Position numbers and translations under genes: made by a program
In this document: piece after piece, positions 1 to 9,105 of the stretch
Numbering within the stretch: the stretch's first letter is position 1
Layout: each line of letters starts with the position of its first letter
The notes under the pieces: model-generated
Database searches by the model: none
What the model was told of the DNA's origin: nothing
What the model saw: the letters and a program-made list of their open reading frames with translations, nothing else
Source: Streptomyces alboniger
GTDB taxonomy: Bacteria > Actinomycetota > Actinomycetes > Streptomycetales > Streptomycetaceae
Direction of reading: 5' to 3'
Length of the DNA: 64,000 bases
NCBI RefSeq assembly: GCF_008704395.1
Contig: NZ_CP023695.1
Coordinates: 6,820,001-6,884,000, forward strand

Positions 1-1869
1 GCCGGCCCCCTGCTCGGCGGCTTCTTCACCGACCACGCCTCCTGGCGCTGGTGCTTCTACTTCAACGTGCCCTTCGGCCTGGTCACGCTGCTCGTCGTCA
101 CCCTCGCGCTCAAGCTGCCCAAGCGCACAGCCAGGGCCCGGCTCGACGTGCTCGGCGCGCTGCTGCTCGCCGCCGCCACCACCTGCCTGGTGCTGCTGAC
201 CAGTTGGGGCGGGACCGAGTACGCGTGGGACGACCGCGTCGTCCTCGGGCTCGGCGGCGGCGCCGTGGTCACGAGCGTGCTCTTCCTGGTCGTCGAGAAG
301 TTCGCCGCAGAACCGATCATCCCGCTGCGGCTCTTCCGCGACCCGGTCTTCGTGCTCACCTCTCTCGTGGGCATGGCCGTCGGAATCGCCCTCTTCGGAG
401 CGGCCGGCTATCTGCCGACCTTCCTCCAGATGGTCGACGGCGCGAGCGCCACCGAATCCGGTCTCCTGATGGTGCCGATGATGGGCGGCGTCGTCGGCGC
501 GTCGATCATCTCCGGGCAGCTCATCAGCCACACCGGGCGCTACAAGATCTACCCCGTGCTCGGCGGCGCCCTGTCCGTCATCGGCATGTGGCTGCTCTCC
601 CGGCTCGAAACCGGCACCTCGCGCCTGGAGTACGGCATCTGGATGGCGGTGCTCGGCGCGGGCATCGGCCTGGTCATGCCCGTCCTGATCCTCGCCGTGC
701 AGAACGCGGTCCGCCCCGCCGACCTCGGCACCGCCACCAGCGCGCACAACTACTTCCGGCAGATCGGCGGCAGCGTCGGAGCCGCGGTCTTCGGCACCCT
801 CTTCGCCGACCGCCTCGCCGACGCCCTCAGGGACCGGCTGCCCGCCGGGTCGGACAAGGACCTGCCCGACCCCGAGTCCCTGACCCCGCAGCTCGTCCAC
901 GCGCTGCCCGCACCGCTGCGCGAGGGCTACATCCAGGCCTACGCCGACGCGATGCCGCGGATCTTCCTCTACCTGGTGCCGGTGCTCGTCCTCGGCATGC
1001 TGCTCGCCTTCTTCCTCAAGGAGACCCCCCTGTTGTCCAGCACCGCTTCCCACAACGCACCCGCCGCCGAGCCCGCGCCCGTCCCGCGTGCCCGTACGAC
1101 GACGTACGCGGCCGGGGTCCCGGTCTGCGGCACCGTGCAGCACCCCGACGGCACCGCGGTGCCCCGCGCGGCCCTCACCCTCATCGACGTGGCCGGACAG
1201 CAGATCGGGCGCGGCGCGAGCGGGGAGGACGGGCGCTACGCCCTGTCGACGCCGGGGTCGGGATCGTTCGTGCTGATCGCGGCCGCCGGGGGGCACCAGC
1301 CGCAGGCGGTCACCGTCACCGTCGGCGAGCGGCCCGTCGAGCTGGACGTGGTCCTCGGCGGCGCGGGCCGCCTCGCCGGAAACGTGCTGACCGCCGACGG
1401 AACGCCCGTCAGGGACGCCGCCGTCACCCTCACCGACGTCCGCGGCGAGGTCGTCGCCACCACCCGCACCGGCCGCGAGGGCGGTTACGTCATGACGGAG
1501 CTGGTGGCAGGCGAGTACACCCTGGCGGCGAGCGCCCCCGCGTTCCGCCCCGCCGCGCTGCCCGTCACCGTGCAGGCATCGCGCGAGACGCGCCAGGACG
1601 TGGAGCTGGCGGGCGGCGCGGTGCTGCGCGGCACCGTGCGCGCGGGCGGGGGGCGGGCCGTCGAGGACGCGCGCGTGACGCTGCTCGACGCCGCGGGCAA
1701 TGTCGTCGACACCCTGACCACCGGAGCGGACGGCACCTTCCGCTTCGTCGACCTGTCGTCCGGCGAGTACACGGTCATCGCGGCGGGCTACCCGCCGGTC
1801 GCCACGGTCCTCCAGGTCGCGGGCGGCGGCCGCACCGAGCGGGACCTCCAGCTGGGACACGAGGACTGA
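1..1869 (+). CDS. DHA2-type MFS drug exporter with C-terminal prealbumin-like repeats (5' partial)
   Basis: The reading frame is open from the first base, so the start lies outside the window. The first ~360 visible residues are membrane helices of an EmrB/QacA-type (14-helix) proton-driven multidrug exporter, including a late helix that ends just before an LKETPLL segment. After it come three repeats of roughly 80 residues each (about 365-450, 450-530 and 530-620). Each shows the pattern G-x-V..G-x-x-V..A-x-V-x-L-x-D..G-x-Y of carboxypeptidase-regulatory or SpaA-like beta-sandwich domains. Ordinary DHA2 exporters end soon after the last helix, so the soluble tail is unusual. Substrate is unknown. 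It could bind a ligand or partner on one face of the membrane. Confidence 0.85.
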   Translation, partial: AGPLLGGFFTDHASWRWCFYFNVPFGLVTLLVVTLALKLPKRTARARLDVLGALLLAAATTCLVLLTSWGGTEYAWDDRVVLGLGGGAVVTSVLFLVVEKFAAEPIIPLRLFRDPVFVLTSLVGMAVGIALFGAAGYLPTFLQMVDGASATESGLLMVPMMGGVVGASIISGQLISHTGRYKIYPVLGGALSVIGMWLLSRLETGTSRLEYGIWMAVLGAGIGLVMPVLILAVQNAVRPADLGTATSAHNYFRQIGGSVGAAVFGTLFADRLADALRDRLPAGSDKDLPDPESLTPQLVHALPAPLREGYIQAYADAMPRIFLYLVPVLVLGMLLAFFLKETPLLSSTASHNAPAAEPAPVPRARTTTYAAGVPVCGTVQHPDGTAVPRAALTLIDVAGQQIGRGASGEDGRYALSTPGSGSFVLIAAAGGHQPQAVTVTVGERPVELDVVLGGAGRLAGNVLTADGTPVRDAAVTLTDVRGEVVATTRTGREGGYVMTELVAGEYTLAASAPAFRPAALPVTVQASRETRQDVELAGGAVLRGTVRAGGGRAVEDARVTLLDAAGNVVDTLTTGADGTFRFVDLSSGEYTVIAAGYPPVATVLQVAGGGRTERDLQLGHED

Positions 1870-2040
1870 CGTACCCGGCGAGGACGGCCGAGGGGGCCCA
1901 CGGGGCGGCTCAGGGGGGCGTGCGCCGGGGGTTGTCGGCCGCGGGCAATTCCCGCATTGCCCCGCACGGCAACCCGCGCCAGCCGTACGGTGGTTGGTGG
2001 CGGTTCAGATCTTGCGCCGCCGCGGGAAGGAGCATGAGCC

Positions 2041-4497
2041 ATGGTGCGAGGCACTCCGGACGGGCCGGTGGCGCACAGTGCCGTGGCCGGACGCATTCCC
2101 CTGGCCGTGGTCGTCGTCGACGGCGCGGGGCTCGTCTCGCACTGGAGCGTCGGAGCGCGCCGCCTCTTCGGGTACGCGAAGGAGGAGGCCGTCGGCCGCC
2201 CCGTGGGCGATCTGCTCCCGGTCCACGGCGCGATCCCCGAGAACCATGAACCCTACGGTGCCTACGACTGCCTCGGACCCGACCTGGAGACCTCCCTCGA
2301 CCGGCGCATCTCCTACCCCGCCGCTGGCCGGGCGCGGCTGACCGAGCCGGAGCCCGGAGGCACCCGGGCCGACGTGCTCTGGTGGGCGTATCCGCTGATC
2401 GGGCCGGGCCCGGAGCGGCTGCTCGTGCTCGCCGCCGACGCCGCCCGGCTGGCCGCGTCCGGCCGCGGGAGCGCACGCGGCGAGCAGGTCGAGCGGATCG
2501 CTCCCGGGTTCGCCCTGCACACGGACTTTCCCGGCGCGGACGAGCTGGCGAGCAGGCTGCCCGAGATCCTGCCGAGCATGAGCGTGGGCGAAAGTTCCCG
2601 CATCGTCGCCCAGATCCTCGAACTGGGCTATCCGGTCCTGGAGTTCAGCCAGCACGACCGGGTGCCCGTCACCCCGGACTGGGGCGTGGCCCGCCGCGCC
2701 GAGCGCAAGGCCCGCAGGGAGCGCGCCGAGCGGGCGGCCGCCCACGGCCTCCCGGCATCCGCCTACGCCGCCGGTGCGGACGACGAGGGCGAGGACCTGG
2801 AGTACGCGGCGGTGCGCGAGCGCCTGGAGTTCCTCAACGAAGTGAGCGGGCGCATCGGCTCCTCGCTCGATCTGTCGCACACGATCGTGGAGGTCAGCAG
2901 GGCTGTGGTGCCGCGGTTCACGGACGTCGCGGGCACGTACCTGCGCGAGCAGGTCGTCGCGGGCGAGGGGTTCCCCGAGGGGCCGCCGGACGAGACCACG
3001 CTGTGGCACCGGGTCGCCGTGGAGCACACCGACGAGCCGGGCCGCTGGGACGACGTCGTGCCGGTCGGCGAATCGATGCCCTTCCCCGCGCACACGCCGT
3101 TCTTCCAGTGCATGACCTCCGGCGACCCGGTGCTCGTCCCCCGCATCACCGAGGAGATGGGCAACGCCATCGCCTCGCAGTTCGAGAAGCGCGACATCCG
3201 CCCGCTGATCAACCACCGGTCGATGCTCGTCGTACCGCTCAAGGCCCGCAATGTGGTCCTCGGCTTCATGATCCTGCTCCGCCACCGGGAGCGGCCCGTC
3301 TTCAACGACATGGACCGCGTCACCGGCGCCGAACTGGCCGCCCGCGCGGGCCTCGTGCTCGACAACGCCCGCATGTACACCTACCAGGAGAGCGTCGCCG
3401 ACACCCTCCAGGACAGCATGCTGCCGCACATCCAGCCCCGCATGTCCGGCTGCGACATCGCGACACGCTATCTGCCGGGCACGCTGCTCGGGCGGGTCGG
3501 CGGTGACTGGTTCGACTCCGTCAAGCTGCCCGGCTCCCGCACCGCGCTGGTCGTCGGCGACGTGATGGGCCACGGCCTCAACTCCGCGGCGATGATGGGC
3601 CAGATGCGTACGGCGGTGCAGACCATGGCCGCCCTCGACCTGCCGCCCGAACAGCTTCTGCGCAACCTCGACGACCTCGCGCAGCGCCTCGGCGAGCACT
3701 ATCTGGCGACGTGTCTGTACGCGGTCTACGACCCGATCGCGGGCGAGCTGCACCTCGCCAACGCGGGCCACATCCCGCCCGTCCTGGTCCGCGCCGAGGA
3801 CGGGCGCAGCGAGCTGCTCGACCTGCCCACCGGAGCGCCCATCGGCGTCGGCGGCGTGCCCTTCGAGTCGGTCCGGGTCCGCGTGGCGCCCGGCGACCGG
3901 CTGCTGATGTGCACCGACGGCCTCGTCGAGGTCCGCGGCGAGGACATCGGAGTCGGCCTCGCCACGCTCACCGAGTCCGCCGCGCACCCCGCCGCCTCCA
4001 TGGACGAGGCCTGCGACACGATCATCCGGGCCCTCGCCGCGACGTTCGCCGACGCGGGCAGCGGCGGCCGCAAGGACGACGTGGCGCTCCTGATGGCCCG
4101 GCTGAACGGCATCGCGGCCGAGAACGTGGCGCACTGGCGGCTCGCCGTCGACCCGAGCGAGGTGGGCAGGGCCCGCGAACTGGTCCGCGAGCAGCTGCGG
4201 GCCTGGTCCCTCGACGCGCTCGGCGACACCGCCGAGCTGCTCGTCAGCGAGCTGGTCACCAATGTCGTACGCCACTCCCGCAGCACCCGTGTCGACCTGC
4301 GCCTGGTCCACGCCGGGGCGCTGCTGTGCGAGGTGGAGGACGACGACCACGCGCTGCCCACGCTGCTCAGTGCGGGCCCCGGCGACGAGTTCGGGCGCGG
4401 CCTGCGGGTCGTCAGCACGCTCGCCAAGGAGTGGGGCACGAGCCGTACGAACTCGGGGAAGACGGTCTGGTTCGAACTGGCCCTGCCCAGAAGGTAG
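2041..4497 (+). CDS. PAS-GAF-PP2C (SpoIIE-type) phosphatase with C-terminal HATPase domain
   Basis: This 818-residue cytoplasmic signalling protein starts at an ATG with a GGAAGGAG ribosome site 8 bases upstream. An N-terminal PAS-like sensor covers roughly residues 15-75, and a GAF domain follows at about 257-440. A PP2C/SpoIIE phosphatase (450-670) has the metal-binding GGDWFD and GDVMGHG motifs plus CTDGLVEV. A histidine-kinase-like ATPase (about 690-818) contains LLVSELVTNVVRHS, the N-box of anti-sigma kinases of the RsbW type. Such proteins dephosphorylate anti-sigma-factor antagonists and can also phosphorylate or bind them, linking a stimulus to an alternative sigma factor. No partner antagonist gene is adjacent, so the target is unknown. 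Confidence 0.88.
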   Translation: MVRGTPDGPVAHSAVAGRIPLAVVVVDGAGLVSHWSVGARRLFGYAKEEAVGRPVGDLLPVHGAIPENHEPYGAYDCLGPDLETSLDRRISYPAAGRARLTEPEPGGTRADVLWWAYPLIGPGPERLLVLAADAARLAASGRGSARGEQVERIAPGFALHTDFPGADELASRLPEILPSMSVGESSRIVAQILELGYPVLEFSQHDRVPVTPDWGVARRAERKARRERAERAAAHGLPASAYAAGADDEGEDLEYAAVRERLEFLNEVSGRIGSSLDLSHTIVEVSRAVVPRFTDVAGTYLREQVVAGEGFPEGPPDETTLWHRVAVEHTDEPGRWDDVVPVGESMPFPAHTPFFQCMTSGDPVLVPRITEEMGNAIASQFEKRDIRPLINHRSMLVVPLKARNVVLGFMILLRHRERPVFNDMDRVTGAELAARAGLVLDNARMYTYQESVADTLQDSMLPHIQPRMSGCDIATRYLPGTLLGRVGGDWFDSVKLPGSRTALVVGDVMGHGLNSAAMMGQMRTAVQTMAALDLPPEQLLRNLDDLAQRLGEHYLATCLYAVYDPIAGELHLANAGHIPPVLVRAEDGRSELLDLPTGAPIGVGGVPFESVRVRVAPGDRLLMCTDGLVEVRGEDIGVGLATLTESAAHPAASMDEACDTIIRALAATFADAGSGGRKDDVALLMARLNGIAAENVAHWRLAVDPSEVGRARELVREQLRAWSLDALGDTAELLVSELVTNVVRHSRSTRVDLRLVHAGALLCEVEDDDHALPTLLSAGPGDEFGRGLRVVSTLAKEWGTSRTNSGKTVWFELALPRR

Positions 4498-4573
4498 TTC
4501 TTTGGGGCGGGGCGCGGTAGACCGATCTTGTCGTCGGCTTCGGCGGCCTTCGTCGCATCCTGGGGAGCTGGGC

Positions 4574-5296
4574 ATGAGCGTCACGAGTCGGTACAGGGAG
4601 GCCTGGGAGTCCTTCTGGCGGGAGGCGCCCAAGGGGCAGGGGGAGGTGTTCTGGGACGCCGAGCCCGCCCTCACCGTCGGACCTCATCTCGCTCTGTTCG
4701 AGCCGCACTTGGCCGCGTCCGACCTGCCCGTCGTGGACCTGGGCTGCGGCAACGGCACCCAGACCCGCTTCCTCGCCGACCGCTTCCCGCACGTCCTCGG
4801 TCTCGATCTGTCCGCCGCGGCCCTGGTGCACGCCCGGCTCGCGGACCCCGCCGACCAGGCGGAGTTCCGGCAGTTCGACGCCGCGGAGAAGAGCGAGGCG
4901 GAGCAACTGCACGCGGAGCTGGGCGATGTGAACGTCTATATGCGCGGCGTGCTCCACCAGTGCGAGCCCGACGACCGCCAGGCCCTGGCCGACAGCGTCG
5001 CGACGCTGATCGGGGAGCGCGGCAGGGCCTTCCTCGTCGAACTGGGTGAGGCCGCCAAGCCCGTCCTGATGGGCCTCGCGCGGGGCCCCGCGGGCCCGCC
5101 GCCGAAGCTCGCCCCGGTCTTCGCACACGGCATCGCGCCCGCGGAGGTGGACGACGAGGCCGTGCCCCGGTATCTCGCCTCGGCGGGACTCGCCATCCTG
5201 GCGCGCGGTGAACTCCCGCTCCTCACGACGGAGTTCACCCCGGAAGGCGCTCGCATAGAACTGCCGTCGACATGGCTGGTGGCCGGCGCGCGTTAG
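4574..5296 (+). CDS. class I SAM-dependent methyltransferase
   Basis: The protein has 240 residues. The SAM-binding motif I, VVDLGCGNGTQTRFLA, lies near residue 52 and is followed by an acidic LGLDLS strand end, as in the Rossmann-fold methyltransferases. The start is the ATG after GGGGAGCTGGGC; in-frame codons further upstream overlap the preceding phosphatase gene. Length and fold fit small-molecule methyltransferases. Nothing nearby identifies the acceptor. The gene follows the phosphatase by about 75 bases on the same strand and may be co-transcribed with it. Confidence 0.75.
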   Translation: MSVTSRYREAWESFWREAPKGQGEVFWDAEPALTVGPHLALFEPHLAASDLPVVDLGCGNGTQTRFLADRFPHVLGLDLSAAALVHARLADPADQAEFRQFDAAEKSEAEQLHAELGDVNVYMRGVLHQCEPDDRQALADSVATLIGERGRAFLVELGEAAKPVLMGLARGPAGPPPKLAPVFAHGIAPAEVDDEAVPRYLASAGLAILARGELPLLTTEFTPEGARIELPSTWLVAGAR

Positions 5297-5632
5297 CGTA
5301 GGAGCGGGCGAGATCGGCCGGGCCGTCGTGACGGCCTGTGCGACGGCACCGACGGGTCGCCGACGGCGCCGACGAGTCGGCGGAGGTGTTCCTCTCGCCG
5401 GGGTCCGAAAGAGTGGGGGCAGGCGTCAGTCAGCCGCCTCCCCTTGCCACTCTCAACATATAGCGCACCGGGGGGCTTGCCGCAAGGCCCCGGTCGTGGG
5501 GCAAGATTCGCGGACCGAAGCCAGGACCTGCGGAAATGGGAGTCCCACTCAGTGCACTCGCTTGTGTCGGTTGATGGGGAGCGCGGCGCGCCCACGGACC
5601 TCGCGGAAACGAACGTAGATCGGAGCGATGCC
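5297..5632. other. 336-base intergenic region upstream of helR-like gene
   Basis: No gene is supported here. A short perfect stem (GGCCGTC, two-base loop, GACGGCC at 5321-5336) lies just after the methyltransferase and could be a weak terminator. Further on is the rifamycin-associated-element-like palindrome listed separately. A TATAGC hexamer at 5459-5464 could be a -10 box with the start of transcription at or near that palindrome, but no convincing -35 hexamer accompanies it. Confidence 0.5.
5472..5491 (+). promoter_or_regulatory. rifamycin-associated element (RAE)-like imperfect palindrome
   Basis: GGGGCTTGCCGCAAGGCCCC is an imperfect inverted repeat (arms GGGGCTTGC and GCAAGGCCC). As I remember the published 19-bp RAE found upstream of rifamycin phosphotransferase and helR genes, this differs by one central base. 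It lies about 140 bases upstream of a HelR/HelD-type gene, the expected context for rifamycin-inducible expression. The match to RAE is from memory; the palindrome and position are seen directly. Confidence 0.65.
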
Positions 5633-7795
5633 ATGCATTCCACGAACTCCCTGACCATCAGCGCGTTCGACCTCCCCGAGGCTCTTTCCGCGAAGGCCGA
5701 CCCGGCGCTGATCGCCGGTGACGAGCGGCATTTCGCGGCCATCGCGGAGTGTCTGGAGCAGTCGATCGCCGAACTGTCCGACCGCCTCGAGGCCGAGCGT
5801 AAGGCGCCCGGCGGCGTCGGCCGCGAGGCGATGGACCGGGACGCGGAGATCCACCGGCTGACCGCGCGGCTGCGCACGCTGCGCCGCTTCGGCCTCGACC
5901 TGTGCCTGGGGCGCATCGTCCCCGCGGGCAGTGCCGAGCCCGTGTACATCGGCCGCCTCGGCCTCACCGACAGCACCGGTCGCCGGCTGCTGATCGACTG
6001 GCGTTCTCCCGCGGCCGAGCCGTTCTTCGCGGCGACCCACGCCAGCCCCCTGGGATTGGCGAGCCGCCGCAGATACCGCTGGACCCGTGGCCGGATCAAC
6101 GACTACTGGGACGAGGTGTTCACCGCCGACGGCCTCGAAGGGCATGCGGCGCTCGACGACCAGTCCGCGTTCGTCGCCAGCCTGGGCGGCACCCGGTCGG
6201 ACCGGATGCGCGATGTGCTCGCCACCATCCAGGCCGACCAGGACGCCATCATCCGGGCCGGCTCCCGCGGCGCCCTCGTCGTCGACGGCGGCCCGGGCAC
6301 GGGCAAGACCGTCGTCGCCCTGCACCGCGCCGCCCACCTCCTCTACTCCGACCCCCGCCTTGGCCACCGCCGCGGCGGCGTGCTCTTCGTCGGCCCGAGC
6401 CGCCCCTACCTCGCCTATGTCGCCGACGTCCTGCCCAGCCTCGGTGAGGAGGGCGTACAGACCTGCGTCCTGCGCGATCTCGTCGCCGAGGGGGCGGAGG
6501 CGGCGACCGAGGCGGATCCCGAGGTGGCCCGGCTGAAGGCGGCCGCCGAGATGGTGCGCGCGATCGAGCCCGCCGTCGGCATCTACGAGGAGCCGCCGAC
6601 CAAGGGAATGACGGTCTCCAGCCACTGGTCCGACATCTGGCTGAGCGCCGACGACTGGGCGGCGGCGTTCGACGCGGTGGAGCCCGGCACCCCGCACAAC
6701 GAGGCGCGCGACCAGATCCGCGAGGAGCTGCTCACGATCCTGATGGAGAAGGACGACAGCGACGCCCCGCCGCACCTGCTGCGCAAGTCCCTGCTCCAGG
6801 ACCGGGATTTCATCGGCACCCTCAACCGCGCCTGGCCCATGCTCGAGGCGAGCGACCTCGTCGGGGACCTGTGGACGGTTCCCGCCTATCTGCGCAAGTG
6901 CGCGCCCTGGCTGAGCCCGGACGACGTACGCAGGTTGCAGCGCGCGGACGCCCAGGCGTGGACGGTGTCCGACCTGCCGCTCCTGGACGCGGCACGGCAG
7001 CGGCTCGGCGACCCCGAGGCCTCCGTGCGCAAGCGGCGGCACGAGGCCTCCGTCGCCGCCGAGCGGGCACGCAGGGCCGACGTCATGGACAGCCTGCTAC
7101 AGAACGTGGAGATCGACGAGAGCGAAGGCGCTCTGGGGATGCTGCACGGACGCGATCTCCAGGACACATTGATCGACGAGAGCGCGCTGCCCACCGCCGA
7201 ACCCGACCTGCTCGCGGGCCCGTTCGCGCACATCATCGTGGACGAGGCACAGGAACTGACCGACGCCGAGTGGCAGATGCTGCTGCTGCGCTGCCCGTCC
7301 CGCAGCTTCACCATCGTCGGCGACCGCGCCCAGGCCCGGCACGGGTTCACGGAGCCCTGGCGGGAGCGTCTTGAGCGGATCGGGCTCGACCAGATCGACA
7401 TGACGTCCCTGAGCGTCAACTACCGCACGCCCGAAGAGGTCATGGCGGAGGCCGAGCCGGTCATCCGGGCGGCGCTTCCGGACGCCAACGTGCCGACCTC
7501 CGTCCGCAGCAGCGGTGTACCCGTCGTGCACGGGTCCGCCGCGGACCTGGAGACCGTCCTCGACGGCTGGCTCGCCGAGCGTCCCGACGGGATCGCCTGC
7601 GTCATCGGCGACCCCGCGTTCCGGGCGAGGCCCCGCGTCCGGTCGCTGACCCCGGCGCTGTCGAAGGGGCTCGAATTCGACCTGGTCGTCCTCGTCGACC
7701 CGGAGGCGTTCGGCGCGGGCGTAGAAGGGGCGGTCGACCGTTACGTCGCGATGACCCGGGCGACCCAGCGGCTCGTGATCCTCACCAGCTCCTGA
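5633..7795 (+). CDS. helR: HelR/HelD-type RNA polymerase-displacing helicase-like ATPase
   Basis: This 720-residue superfamily 1 (UvrD-like) ATPase belongs to the HelD group that binds and remodels RNA polymerase. A charged coiled-coil-like N-terminus (about 20-90) precedes a Walker A motif GGPGTGKTVVALHRA near residue 219. A VDEAQELTDAEW Walker B lies near 536, followed by VGDRAQA and the C-terminal SKGLEFDLVVLVDPE and YVAMTRATQRLVIL motifs. The ATG chosen has GGAG seven bases upstream; an earlier in-frame ATG would place the palindrome inside the gene. In Streptomyces, HelR dissociates rifamycin-bound polymerase and confers tolerance. The upstream RAE-like site favours HelR over a general HelD, but the two cannot be separated on sequence motifs alone. 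Confidence 0.82.
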   Translation: MHSTNSLTISAFDLPEALSAKADPALIAGDERHFAAIAECLEQSIAELSDRLEAERKAPGGVGREAMDRDAEIHRLTARLRTLRRFGLDLCLGRIVPAGSAEPVYIGRLGLTDSTGRRLLIDWRSPAAEPFFAATHASPLGLASRRRYRWTRGRINDYWDEVFTADGLEGHAALDDQSAFVASLGGTRSDRMRDVLATIQADQDAIIRAGSRGALVVDGGPGTGKTVVALHRAAHLLYSDPRLGHRRGGVLFVGPSRPYLAYVADVLPSLGEEGVQTCVLRDLVAEGAEAATEADPEVARLKAAAEMVRAIEPAVGIYEEPPTKGMTVSSHWSDIWLSADDWAAAFDAVEPGTPHNEARDQIREELLTILMEKDDSDAPPHLLRKSLLQDRDFIGTLNRAWPMLEASDLVGDLWTVPAYLRKCAPWLSPDDVRRLQRADAQAWTVSDLPLLDAARQRLGDPEASVRKRRHEASVAAERARRADVMDSLLQNVEIDESEGALGMLHGRDLQDTLIDESALPTAEPDLLAGPFAHIIVDEAQELTDAEWQMLLLRCPSRSFTIVGDRAQARHGFTEPWRERLERIGLDQIDMTSLSVNYRTPEEVMAEAEPVIRAALPDANVPTSVRSSGVPVVHGSAADLETVLDGWLAERPDGIACVIGDPAFRARPRVRSLTPALSKGLEFDLVVLVDPEAFGAGVEGAVDRYVAMTRATQRLVILTSS

Positions 7796-7855
7796 CGCGC
7801 GGCCGTCCGTCGCCACGTACACCCGGCCGCGTACGCCCGCGGGGCCGTCGCGAAC

Positions 7856-8599
7856 ATGGCGCGCAGCCGCATCCGCAGTGCCGTGCGCGAACGCCGTCGC
7901 GTCACCCTGTTCTGGTCGGGCCGCGGCGAGGACGTGGCGGATCCGGACGTACCGGCCATGGTCGACGTGCGGGACGCGCTGCGCGCGCTGCCCTTCCGCA
8001 AGCGGGTCCGCGTGGTCCTGCGGCACGCCTTCTGCCTCTCCGAGAAGGACACCGCGCAGGCCCTCGGCGTCTTGGTCGGTACGGTGAAGAGCCAGACGTC
8101 GAAGGGGATGGCCGAACTGCAACGACGCAGTTGCACGCTCCAGAACGTGTGGTGGGAGGACGTGGGCGAGGACGCGGCGACCTTCAAGGGGACCTCTCCC
8201 GGATCGACGTACGCCGTCCAGGGCGGCGGCGCGCGGAAGGCCGACGACAAGGTCTTCCAGTTCAACGGCGCGGGCAAGCTGGTCGTCAACAAGTTCCAGG
8301 TCTCCGACTTCGGCAAGCTCGTGCGGACCTGCGGCAACTGCTCCAAGCAGTACCAGCGCGACGTCATCATCAACGACACCGACATCTCCGCCCCCGGCAC
8401 GTCGATCGTCGGCATCAACACCAACTACGGTGAAACCGCCGCGCTGCGCAGCATCCGCATCCACGGCGACGGCAACAAGAAGATCAAGACGTGTCTGCGC
8501 TTCACGGGCAACAACACGGGCGCCGAGCCGGTCCGGACGGGCAGCGGCCCCGACGGCACCTACTGCAAGTTCACGTCGTCGGACATCACCTACAAGTAG
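7856..8599 (+). pseudogene. in-frame chimera: sigma-70 region 4 remnant joined to pectate lyase (PL3) C-terminal half
   Basis: One open frame of 247 codons joins two unrelated fragments. Residues 1-91 look like the end of an ECF (SigE-like) sigma factor, with a region 4 helix-turn-helix (ALRALPFRKRVRVVLRHAF, then GTVKSQTSKGMAELQRR). Region 2 is missing. From residue 93 (CTLQNVWWEDVGEDAATFKG) to the end the sequence follows the C-terminal half of family 3 pectate lyases, without signal peptide or N-terminal coils. The join falls at about 8130-8135, inside a TGCAAC-6-GTTGCA inverted repeat. No good ribosome site precedes the first ATG. The simplest reading is a deletion that fused two genes by chance. 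A translated chimera cannot be excluded because the frame is intact. Confidence 0.75.
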
Positions 8600-8782
8600 G
8601 GGGACATCACCTGCAAGGGGCGGTGAGGCCCTGACCTCAGGTGCTCCGCCCGAACGGGTGTCGTAGGGGCGCCCGGTCGGGTGACGTCGTGGGGCGAGGT
8701 CGTGTCGAGCGGGGCGGGGCAGCGGGCGTTTGAGGAATGTCTTCACGTACCGCTGTACCGGAATCTCTGTTCAAGGAGACAC

Positions 8783-8989
8783 ATGCGTCGCATTGCGATC
8801 ACCCTCGCCGCCATCACCGCTGTGGGGTTCATGTCGGCCGCCCCCGCGGTCGCCGATGACGCCCCGTACAGGGGTGGCTTCTCCTACTACAACATCGGTG
8901 GTTTCAAGGGGCTCACCGCCGCCGACGGCTACCTCCACGGTTCGCACGGTAACGGCATCTCCCACCACCTGAACACGAACAACCGCTGA
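8783..8989 (+). CDS. small secreted protein, unknown function
   Basis: The 68-codon gene has an excellent AAGGAG ribosome site four bases before the ATG. Residues 1-24 (MRRIAITLAAITAVGFMSAA, then PAVA) form a standard Sec signal peptide with an AVA cleavage site. The mature peptide would be about 44 residues. It is rich in Gly, Tyr, His and Asn, with no cysteines (YRGGFSYYNIGGFKGL, HGSHGNGISHHLNTNNR). I do not recognise a family. It is monocistronic, followed by a strong hairpin. The His/Asn-rich tail could bind metal or a surface, but that is a guess. Confidence 0.7.
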   Translation: MRRIAITLAAITAVGFMSAAPAVADDAPYRGGFSYYNIGGFKGLTAADGYLHGSHGNGISHHLNTNNR

Positions 8990-9014
8990 CAACGGCCTGC
9001 CTGAAGTCACCGCG

Positions 9015-9044
9015 GAGCCCCGGCCGGGACATCGGCCGGGGCTC
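9015..9044 (+). terminator. strong hairpin terminator
   Basis: A perfect 12-bp stem (GAGCCCCGGCCG and CGGCCGGGGCTC) with a six-base loop GGACAT lies 26 bases after the small secreted-protein gene. There is no U tract, as usual in Streptomyces. Confidence 0.8.
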
Positions 9045-9105
9045 CCGCGTGTGCCGGCGGTGACGGCGAGGTTGGCAGAGGGTCTGACGGAGTTGGTCCC
9101 AGGCG

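Noticed and set aside
2005..4674. An 889-codon open frame on the minus strand opposite the PAS-GAF-PP2C gene
   Set aside because: It is a GC-rich shadow: the plus-strand gene has conserved catalytic motifs, while the opposite frame has none and is low in hydrophobic residues.
5444..5632. 63-codon N-terminal extension of the HelR-like protein
   Set aside because: The extension is not protein-like, would include the RAE-like palindrome, and a good ribosome site precedes the later ATG.
8118..8135. Inverted repeat at the sigma/pectate lyase join as an insertion sequence scar
   Set aside because: It is only 6 bp per arm, with no target duplication or transposase remnant; treated as a possible breakpoint feature only.
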